Source: Desulfobulbaceae bacterium UBA5173 (lineage in GTDB: Bacteria > Desulfobacterota > Desulfobulbia > Desulfobulbales > Desulfobulbaceae). Taken from it: a stretch of 6,336 bases of DNA. Made by a program: the position numbers and the translations under genes. Under the pieces are notes generated by a model. It was not told the origin of the DNA, searched no databases, and was given only the letters and a program-made list of their open reading frames with translations. This document shows, one piece after another, positions 1-4,817 of this stretch (positions are counted from its first letter, which is position 1; each line of letters begins with the position of its first letter). Location: contig DHWV01000024.1 in NCBI GenBank assembly GCA_002413355.1, positions 1 to 6,336 on the forward strand, given 5' to 3'.

Positions 1-398
1 TGATCATTCTTGGTCAGCCCATCTTTTATTGTATTATAGATGCGGTAGTCTACAGGAATATGCCTTTCGCCGTCAGTCCACAACATCGTGACAAGATTAA
101 TGCCTGACACAACCCGTTTATGCTTTCCTGACCAATGCTTAGTCACCAGCTCAATCTTGCGGCTGTAAAATTTATCTAACGTGCTGTCGTCGATGATTAA
201 ACATCCTTTGTTGAGATCAACATGCGCTTGAGCTTCTGACCATAGACGTTCAGTCGTCGGGAAAAGCCGGTGGAGCTGGCGCGTATAGGCATCATGCGCA
301 GGCCCGTTTTCTTGCTCAGGACTGACCCGCTCCGCTTCGGTACTGCTGTAACCTCGCTGAGTGTCGATTAAAAAATCAATATAATTACAATCACTTAA
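1..398 (-). CDS. IS701-like DDE transposase, N-terminal part, cut by window edge
   Basis: Reading the minus strand from 398 down to 1 gives 132 uninterrupted codons that continue past the window edge, so only the N-terminal part is visible. The protein resembles DDE-superfamily transposases of the IS701 type (cut-and-paste insertion sequences): an N-terminal NYIDFL segment (residues 5-10), PAHDAYTRQLHRL (33-45), the LIIDDSTLDK motif (67-76) where the first catalytic Asp is expected, HWSGKHKRVVSGINLVT (88-104), LWTDG (106-110) and IPVDYRIY (114-121). The remaining catalytic D and E would lie outside. Oddity: there is no ATG, GTG or TTG at the expected start. A TAA stop lies at 402-404, the codon where related proteins begin is TTA (396-398), and the first in-frame ATG is residue 105. 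The copy may be dead or may use a rare start (ATT/ATC/TTA). It is more AT-rich than the genes to the right, which fits a mobile element. Family assignment comes from remembered motifs, not a search. Confidence 0.8.
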
Positions 399-477
399 TT
401 TTTATTTATTTATCCTGATAGATTAACTGATTTTTACCAACCGCGTAACTCCTAAGAATATTGCAAACGAGGCAATC
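399..477. other. AT-rich junction between transposase and ychF, with ychF ribosome binding site
   Basis: This 79-nt gap must hold the outer end of the insertion sequence, any ychF promoter and the ychF leader. GAGG at 469-472 lies 5 nt before the ychF ATG and is a credible ribosome binding site. A weak promoter-like pair (TTAACT near 423-428 and TAACTC about 17 nt later) is too poor to call. The exact end of the element cannot be set because its other end is outside the window and no terminal repeat can be paired. Confidence 0.5.
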
Positions 478-1575
478 ATGGGTTTTCAGTGTGGCATCGT
501 CGGCCTGCCCAATGTGGGAAAATCGACCATATTCAATGCGTTGACCGCAGCGGCCATCGCAGCAGAAAACTATCCTTTCTGCACCATTGAGCCGAACGTG
601 GGCGTGGTCCCGGTGCCGGACAAGCGGTTGGACATCCTCTCCGCCTTGGCCAAAACCCGCAAGACCGTGCCGACGCAGATGGAGTTTGTTGATATCGCCG
701 GGCTGGTCAAAGGGGCTTCCCAAGGCGAAGGGCTGGGCAACCAATTCCTCGGCCATATCCGTCAAGTGGATGCGATTCTGCACGTTGTCCGCTGCTTTGA
801 GGATGACAACATCGTTCATGTGGACGGTTCGGTTGATCCCATCCGCGACGTGGAAGTCATTTCCATGGAATTGGTTCTGGCCGATTTGGATACAGTGAGC
901 AAGCGGCTGAAAAAGACGCAAAGTCAAGCCAAGTCGGGCGACAGGAAGTTTGCTGAGGAGGCCGCTTTCTTAGAGCAGCTACAAGCCGCTCTGGACAAAG
1001 GTCAGCCCGCCCGCACGGTCAAGGCGGAGAGTGAACCCCAGCGTGAGCTGCTACGTGAACTCTGTCTACTCACAGCCAAGCCGGTGCTGTATGTGGCCAA
1101 TGTCAGCGAGGAGGACATCGCCGCAGGCAATGATTCTGTCCGGCGACTACAGGAGCTGGCGGCGCAGGAGGGTGCTTCAGTGGTCATGATTGCCGGGGCG
1201 ATTGAGCAAGAACTGAGCACGCTGGACGCAGCGGAGCAGCAGGAATTTCTGGCCGACATGGGCCTTGAAGAGCCGGGGCTGCACCGTCTGATCCGGGCGG
1301 GCTATGAATTGCTCGGCCTGATCACCTATTTCACGGTAGGCGAGAAAGAGACGCGGGCGTGGACGATCACCAAGGGTACCACCGCACCGGGTGCGGCAGG
1401 CAAAATTCACAGCGACTTTGAGCGCGGTTTTATCCGGGCCGAAGTCATCGCCTATGAGGACTATGTGGCCTGCGGCTCTGAGGCGGCGGCCCGCGACAAG
1501 GGCGTGCTGCGCTCCGAAGGGAAAGAATATATCGTCAAGAATGGCGACTGTATGTTGTTCCGCTTCAATGTCTGA
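478..1575 (+). CDS. ychF: Redox-regulated ATPase YchF (Obg/OLA1 family)
   Basis: Cytoplasmic P-loop NTPase of the TRAFAC/Obg family that prefers ATP over GTP and associates with ribosomes; in bacteria it is linked to stress responses and translation. The 365 residues match the usual length (E. coli 363) and the sequence aligns by eye end to end with E. coli YchF. Visible motifs: MGFQCGIVGLPNVGKST at the N-terminus with the G1 loop at residues 9-17, DIAG (G3) at 72-75 followed by GLVKGASQGEGLGNQFL, and NVSE at 208-211. That NxxE version of the G4 motif, in place of NKxD, is the hallmark of ATP specificity. A coiled-coil-like helical insertion spans about 138-200. The C-terminal TGS domain covers about 280-365, starting at LITYFTVGEKETRAWTI and ending EGKEYIVKNGDCMLFRFNV. 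The start is fixed by family alignment and GAGG 5 nt upstream. No neighbour on this strand is co-oriented upstream; in many proteobacteria pth sits there, whereas here a transposase does. Confidence 0.98.
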   Translation: MGFQCGIVGLPNVGKSTIFNALTAAAIAAENYPFCTIEPNVGVVPVPDKRLDILSALAKTRKTVPTQMEFVDIAGLVKGASQGEGLGNQFLGHIRQVDAILHVVRCFEDDNIVHVDGSVDPIRDVEVISMELVLADLDTVSKRLKKTQSQAKSGDRKFAEEAAFLEQLQAALDKGQPARTVKAESEPQRELLRELCLLTAKPVLYVANVSEEDIAAGNDSVRRLQELAAQEGASVVMIAGAIEQELSTLDAAEQQEFLADMGLEEPGLHRLIRAGYELLGLITYFTVGEKETRAWTITKGTTAPGAAGKIHSDFERGFIRAEVIAYEDYVACGSEAAARDKGVLRSEGKEYIVKNGDCMLFRFNV

Positions 1576-1578
1576 GTT

Positions 1579-1606
1579 TTGCAAAGTCTGTCCGGTGTGC
1601 TATAAC
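1579..1606 (+). promoter_or_regulatory. Candidate sigma-70 promoter for the transglutaminase-like gene
   Basis: TTGCAA (1579-1584) and TATAAC (1601-1606) are separated by 16 nt. A TG one base upstream of the -10 (1598-1599) makes it an extended -10 element. It begins just after the ychF stop, so transcription would start near 1613 and leave a leader of about 58 nt. This argues that the next gene has its own transcript, although read-through from ychF is possible. Confidence 0.5.
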
Positions 1607-1656
1607 AGTTGCAGCCCTGCTTTGAGGAGCCGCCTCGGAGCGTTCACTGTCTGCAT

Positions 1657-1662
1657 AAGGAG
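1657..1662 (+). promoter_or_regulatory. Strong ribosome binding site, AAGGAG
   Basis: AAGGAG lies 8 nt before the ATG at 1671. It is the best Shine-Dalgarno sequence in the window and decides the start of the transglutaminase-like gene. A small GAGG/CCTC hairpin (1624-1636) lies upstream in the same leader. Confidence 0.7.
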
Positions 1663-1670
1663 CAACAGCC

Positions 1671-3146
1671 ATGTCCAAGGAACTGCATGACCAGATCAAC
1701 GCGGAACTAAAAGCGTTTCAGGAGAACCCGGCAGCGTTCATGAACCGGCGGCCTGTCAAGCAGGAGGAGCCAGCCGCTGCGGCCTGCGGCTCATCCCCCA
1801 TTTTTGACCAAGCGGCGATTGACCGGCATGACTACGTGGAAGCCCGCGACCTGCTCCGCAAACATGCGGCGGATTCAGGCAGGCTGGACGAGCAGGCCAA
1901 GGCTCTTTTCCTTGACAATGACCGAGCCGAAAACCTGACCGACACTTTCAGCCATTCCGGCCTGCGGAGCATGGAGGATAATGGGTTGATGAGTGCCCGG
2001 TTGCCTGAACAGCCTTGGTCGGATGACTACTGGGGCATCTATCTCGGCGTTCTGGGCAAACGTTACGCTGATCCCGGCTTTCCCCGCTCGTTTGACTGGA
2101 AGGAAAACTTTGATTATATCCAGCGCAATCCTGCCGCCGCAGTTGTGGCCAGCGGCAATCAGAAGGCAGTCAACCAACTTTCTCCTTCAGAGAAATACGA
2201 CATTCTCGTCGGCGACAAGCAGTTTTCCCTGACCAAGCAGATGTGGGAAGAAGGCAGGGGATACTACGAGACAAACGGAGCGGTGGAAGCATGGATGGGC
2301 ATCTGCCACGGCTGGGCACCTGCTTCGTACATGCTACCGCGTCCTGTCAACCCTGCCACTGTGCTTGCGGCGGACGGAACAACGCAGCTTACCTTCTATC
2401 CATCAGACATCAAAGCCTTAGCCTCTTTGCTCTGGGCCAAAGCGGCACCCAGAGCCAAGTTCATCGGCGGACGCTGCAATGAAAAAGACCCGCAAATCGA
2501 TCCGCAGACCGGACGCATCATCGCCCAGAATTGTTTTGATACCAACCCCGGCACGTGGCACTTGGCAATGGTCAACCAGATCGGTGTGTCCAAGCGCGGC
2601 ATGGTCATGGACGCGACCTTTGACTATGAAGTCTGGAACCAGCCGGTGCTGGGCTATAGCTGCACCTATTTCAATCCGGCTACGATGAAAGCGGCTGACT
2701 CCTTGACTACAGCTACAGTCGCCAAGGCAGGCTTTACAAATGACAAATTCGCCGCCTTCCGAGGGCCGCAGACCGACAGTATCGTCGGCATCGTCATGGA
2801 AGTCTCGTATATCGTGGAAACCATGCCTTCGCAGCAGTTCCCGGACGGCCCGCAGAAGGACAGAGTAGCCACGGTCAAATATCTCTACGATCTGGAACTG
2901 GATTTCTCCGGCAGGATCATCGGCGGCGAGTGGTATCAGAACGCACACCCTGACTTTCTCTGGACTCCTGCCCAAGGCGCACGTGCCCTGCCGTCTTGGG
3001 AGGCTCGCAATCCGGTCAATCCGGCAGATTGGCAGCAAGGGCAGTCCGTGCCCGGCATGTGGCAGCAGGTGGCCGCCATCACGTCGGAATACTCCAAGGC
3101 TCCAATGGCTGCGATCACGGAACGCCTGATTCAACTGGCAAACTGA
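1671..3146 (+). CDS. Transglutaminase-elicitor family protein (GP42-like)
   Basis: A 491-residue protein that I recognise as a bacterial member of the family of the Phytophthora GP42 cell-wall transglutaminase, whose members form Gln-Lys isopeptide crosslinks using a catalytic Cys in a papain-like fold. Visible features: a charged, helical N-terminus without signal peptide (1-110); WSDDYWGIYLG (116-126); LTKQMWEEGRGYYE (187-200); the Cys segment WMGICHGWAPAS (208-219) with C212; NPGTWHLAMVNQIG (292-305) with H297; and MVMDATFDYEVWNQPVLGY (311-329) with D314. C212, H297 and D314 are my candidate triad by motif context, not by alignment. Residues 321-333 closely resemble the Pep-13 elicitor peptide of GP42 (VWNQPVRGFKVYE), keeping W322 and P325. 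GGEWYQNAHPDFLW (418-431) precedes a Pro/Trp-rich C-terminus. The frame is intact. A strong AAGGAG site and an extended -10 promoter lie upstream, and the next gene is 188 nt away. Function in the bacterium is unknown; it could also act as a protease or amidase of the same fold. Confidence 0.85.
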   Translation: MSKELHDQINAELKAFQENPAAFMNRRPVKQEEPAAAACGSSPIFDQAAIDRHDYVEARDLLRKHAADSGRLDEQAKALFLDNDRAENLTDTFSHSGLRSMEDNGLMSARLPEQPWSDDYWGIYLGVLGKRYADPGFPRSFDWKENFDYIQRNPAAAVVASGNQKAVNQLSPSEKYDILVGDKQFSLTKQMWEEGRGYYETNGAVEAWMGICHGWAPASYMLPRPVNPATVLAADGTTQLTFYPSDIKALASLLWAKAAPRAKFIGGRCNEKDPQIDPQTGRIIAQNCFDTNPGTWHLAMVNQIGVSKRGMVMDATFDYEVWNQPVLGYSCTYFNPATMKAADSLTTATVAKAGFTNDKFAAFRGPQTDSIVGIVMEVSYIVETMPSQQFPDGPQKDRVATVKYLYDLELDFSGRIIGGEWYQNAHPDFLWTPAQGARALPSWEARNPVNPADWQQGQSVPGMWQQVAAITSEYSKAPMAAITERLIQLAN

Positions 3147-3158
3147 GCTTGCTCCGGC

Positions 3159-3188
3159 CGTGGATGCGGCAGCGATTCTGTATCCACG
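3159..3188 (+). other. Inverted repeat, 7-bp stem, after the transglutaminase-like gene
   Basis: CGTGGAT (3159-3165) pairs perfectly with ATCCACG (3182-3188) around a 16-nt loop, starting 12 nt after the TGA of the upstream gene. It may protect the mRNA 3' end or contribute to termination together with the following hairpin. No uridine run follows it directly. Confidence 0.35.
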
Positions 3189-3194
3189 ACCACC

Positions 3195-3220
3195 CCTGCG
3201 GCAGGTTCCTCTCTTTTTTT
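3195..3220 (+). terminator. Candidate intrinsic terminator
   Basis: A short GC-rich palindrome, CCTGC/GCAGG (3195-3205), is followed by a pyrimidine stretch ending in seven T (3214-3220). The stem is short and the T run begins about 8 nt after it, so termination may be weak. Its place between two co-oriented genes, just ahead of a TATAAT box, suggests that the genes are transcribed separately. Confidence 0.35.
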
Positions 3221-3262
3221 ACCTTCAGCGCAATTATACTGCTCCATTCGGACGGCATCCCG

Positions 3263-3268
3263 TATAAT
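3263..3268 (+). promoter_or_regulatory. Consensus -10 box (TATAAT) upstream of the M23 peptidase gene
   Basis: A perfect TATAAT lies 66 nt before the peptidase ATG. The sequence at the proper -35 distance (about 3240-3246) does not match TTGACA, so an activator or a weak -35 would be needed. A second AT-rich hexamer, TATACT (3235-3240), lies upstream without a clear partner. Confidence 0.4.
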
Positions 3269-3300
3269 AGTCTCCATATAACAGCGGCAGAGAGGAGGCC

Positions 3301-3328
3301 GCAACGGAAAAGAACCCGGCAACGGAAA
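3301..3328 (+). repeat. Direct repeat of GCAACGGAAA in the peptidase leader
   Basis: GCAACGGAAA occurs at 3301-3310 and again at 3319-3328, 18 bp apart start to start. The second copy supplies the GGAAAG that serves as ribosome binding site 5 nt before the ATG at 3335. The duplication could be a protein or RNA binding pair, or a leftover of a small tandem duplication. Confidence 0.5.
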
Positions 3329-3334
3329 GTCTAT

Positions 3335-4366
3335 ATGCGGAGAATCACAGCGGTTGTGCTACTGGCGGCTTGGCTGCCTTGTAGCTGCGTTTCAGCGGGA
3401 GAGCAGCGGAGCGCTGCTGTTTCCGCACAGGCGGAGACAAGGACGGAGTTCTGCTGGCCGCTGGCTCAGTTCCGCTACTCACTCAACCAACCCACTGGTG
3501 CTTGGCTGGCGCAGCGCGGGCGGAATTCGCATCATCTCGGCGTGGATATGTTCGCGCCGGTCGGGCAGCCGGTGCGGGCGATTGCCGACGGCGTGGTGCA
3601 TGACATCTCCACCAGCGGCTGGGGTGCTGGCAACGTGGCCCTCATGATCAGGCACCGGCTGGCGGATGGCCGCTGGTTCATCGCCCTCTACGGCCATGTC
3701 CGCAACATTTATGGCTTGCGCAAAGGCAGCAAAGTGCAGGGATGCGGCACCATCGCCCTGATCGGGCCGTACCGCTGCGGTTCGCATATCCACATGGGCA
3801 TCATCGCGCCAAACAGGCTGCCGCACGCGCCCTACGGCACCAGCAAAAAAGGCGATCACAACAATTTTATCAATCCAGTCCGCTTCCTCCAAAGCGGCCA
3901 GCCGGAAGAGCCAAGTATAGAGCAGGAGCCGGAGCCGGAGGCACCCTTGGACGGGGAGCAGACTGCCTCGGCAGCGGTTTCGCCGCAATGCGCCGGGCAG
4001 AATCTGGCGGAAGGTTCAGAAGAAGAGGATAAGCTGCTTGAAAGCGTCCTCTCCATTGAGCCACCGGCGGAGAAAGCCGACGACGGCGCGGACAGGCATC
4101 TTGAACGGAAGCGGGGCCGTCATCATCACTCCGGGAAGAAGACCAAGGCCAGCCGGAAGGAACGCAGCAAGACTGCCGCCAAGGCAGCGAAGGGTAAAAC
4201 GAAACTCAGTCTTCAGAGCAGGAAAGGCCGCGCCAAGCATTCCGTATCTGCTCCTGCACCGAAGCAGCGGGCTGCGAAGCATCAATCCGGTAAAGCCAAG
4301 GGTCGGCAAACGAAGCAAACAGCGCGGAAACCCGCCGCAAAGCATCGAGCTGCTCGAAAGCGTTGA
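3335..4366 (+). CDS. Secreted M23 (LytM-like) peptidase with acidic linker and long basic tail
   Basis: A 343-residue protein predicted to act in the periplasm or outside the cell as a zinc metallo-endopeptidase on peptidoglycan crossbridges. The signal peptide has RR at residues 2-3, a hydrophobic core (about 5-14) and a likely type I cleavage after CVSA (18-21); no proper lipobox is seen. The M23 domain covers about 38-187, with HLGVD (67-71) giving the first His/Asp zinc ligands, YGH (119-121) and HIHMG (151-155) giving the HxH motif, so catalysis looks possible. FINPVRFL (178-185) is the usual domain end. An acidic, Pro-rich linker follows (about 190-252), then a tail (253-343) with 34 Lys/Arg, 7 His and only 3 acidic residues in 91, much of it Lys-Ala-rich like histone H1. 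Residues 326-332 read TKQTARK. The frame is open upstream to 2996, but ATG 3335 is chosen for its signal peptide and GGAAAG site. The last 53 codons lie antisense to tmk. Confidence 0.9.
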   Translation: MRRITAVVLLAAWLPCSCVSAGEQRSAAVSAQAETRTEFCWPLAQFRYSLNQPTGAWLAQRGRNSHHLGVDMFAPVGQPVRAIADGVVHDISTSGWGAGNVALMIRHRLADGRWFIALYGHVRNIYGLRKGSKVQGCGTIALIGPYRCGSHIHMGIIAPNRLPHAPYGTSKKGDHNNFINPVRFLQSGQPEEPSIEQEPEPEAPLDGEQTASAAVSPQCAGQNLAEGSEEEDKLLESVLSIEPPAEKADDGADRHLERKRGRHHHSGKKTKASRKERSKTAAKAAKGKTKLSLQSRKGRAKHSVSAPAPKQRAAKHQSGKAKGRQTKQTARKPAAKHRAARKR

Positions 4367-4817
4367 GCTGCTCGCCCCGGCTGCTGATCCGCTGGGCGGA
4401 CAGCTCCGGCGGCATGGTCAGCAGAATGACCAGATCAGGGCGGGGCGCGAAGCGATTGCGGTCGAGGACAGCCTGCACATCCAGCCCGTTTGCGCCCTGA
4501 TAGGCGGCGGTCGAGTAGTAATAGCGGTCGGTAAGCACCACGCGCCCGGCAGCCAGTGCCGGCCGGATGACCTCCCTGACGTGCTCCTTGCGGTCTTGGA
4601 TGAATAGTTCCAGCTCTTCCTCCGGCGTGCAGGAAGCCCGGTTGACATATAGCTCGCGGATGCGGCGGCCATACGCGCCATCCGTAGGTTCACGGGTCGC
4701 AAGTACGTTTTCGCCCTGCGCCCGGAGCCAGTCCTCCAGCAGCCGGAGCTGTGTGGATTTGCCTGTCCCGTCTATGCCTTCAAAGGCCACCAGCAGTCCT
4801 GTCCGCAGATTCCTCAT
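4206..4817 (-). CDS. tmk: Thymidylate kinase (dTMP kinase)
   Basis: Cytoplasmic enzyme that phosphorylates dTMP to dTDP with ATP, an essential step towards dTTP. The 203 residues are close to the usual 205-213. Motifs: P-loop GIDGTGKST (14-22), TREPTDG (41-47) for substrate binding, ELFIQDRKEHV (70-80), DRYYYSTAAYQG (97-108) with the family DRY motif, and a LID region QRISSRGEQ (142-150). Gly rather than Arg in the P-loop, with Arg in the LID, fits the bacterial type II class. The start is taken at 4817 because this ATG forms an ATGA overlap with the pdxA stop and places the P-loop at the usual distance; a longer in-frame start at 4856 lies inside pdxA and adds 13 unconserved residues. It is the last gene of the yraN-pdxA-tmk operon. 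Its final 53 codons overlap the peptidase gene tail-to-tail, leaving no room for a terminator between the two genes. Confidence 0.95.
   Translation of the reverse strand: MRNLRTGLLVAFEGIDGTGKSTQLRLLEDWLRAQGENVLATREPTDGAYGRRIRELYVNRASCTPEEELELFIQDRKEHVREVIRPALAAGRVVLTDRYYYSTAAYQGANGLDVQAVLDRNRFAPRPDLVILLTMPPELSAQRISSRGEQLNAFEQLDALRRVSALFASFADPWLYRIDASQPAASVQEQIRNAWRGLSCSED
4814..4817 (-). promoter_or_regulatory. ATGA stop/start overlap joining pdxA and tmk
   Basis: On the minus strand ATGA holds the tmk start (ATG) and the pdxA stop (TGA). Such 4-nt overlaps are typical of translational coupling by ribosome re-initiation; a modest AGGGA lies just upstream inside pdxA. Confidence 0.8.

Noticed and set aside
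406..927. 173-codon open frame on the minus strand opposite ychF
   Set aside because: It lies inside a clearly conserved gene, has no recognisable motif, and is explained by codon bias of the opposite strand.
2418..3134. 238-codon open frame on the minus strand opposite the transglutaminase-like gene
   Set aside because: No family features or ribosome binding site; the plus-strand frame carries all the conserved motifs.
2996..3334. Longer version of the M23 protein beginning at 2996
   Set aside because: It would overlap the end of the transglutaminase-like gene, adds 113 unconserved residues in front of the signal peptide, and lacks a ribosome binding site.
3350..3398. Possible lipoprotein signal around the cysteines in LPCSC of the M23 protein
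   Set aside because: The residues before each Cys do not match a lipobox, and VSA followed by GEQ is a better type I cleavage site.
3479..3988. 169-codon minus-strand frame opposite the M23 domain
   Set aside because: Antisense to the conserved peptidase motifs, with no independent support.
4347..4374. Two copies of GAGCTGCTCG, 18 bp apart, near the end of the M23 gene
   Set aside because: On the other strand they encode the repeated Glu-Gln-Leu in the tmk segment EQLNAFEQL, so protein coding explains them.
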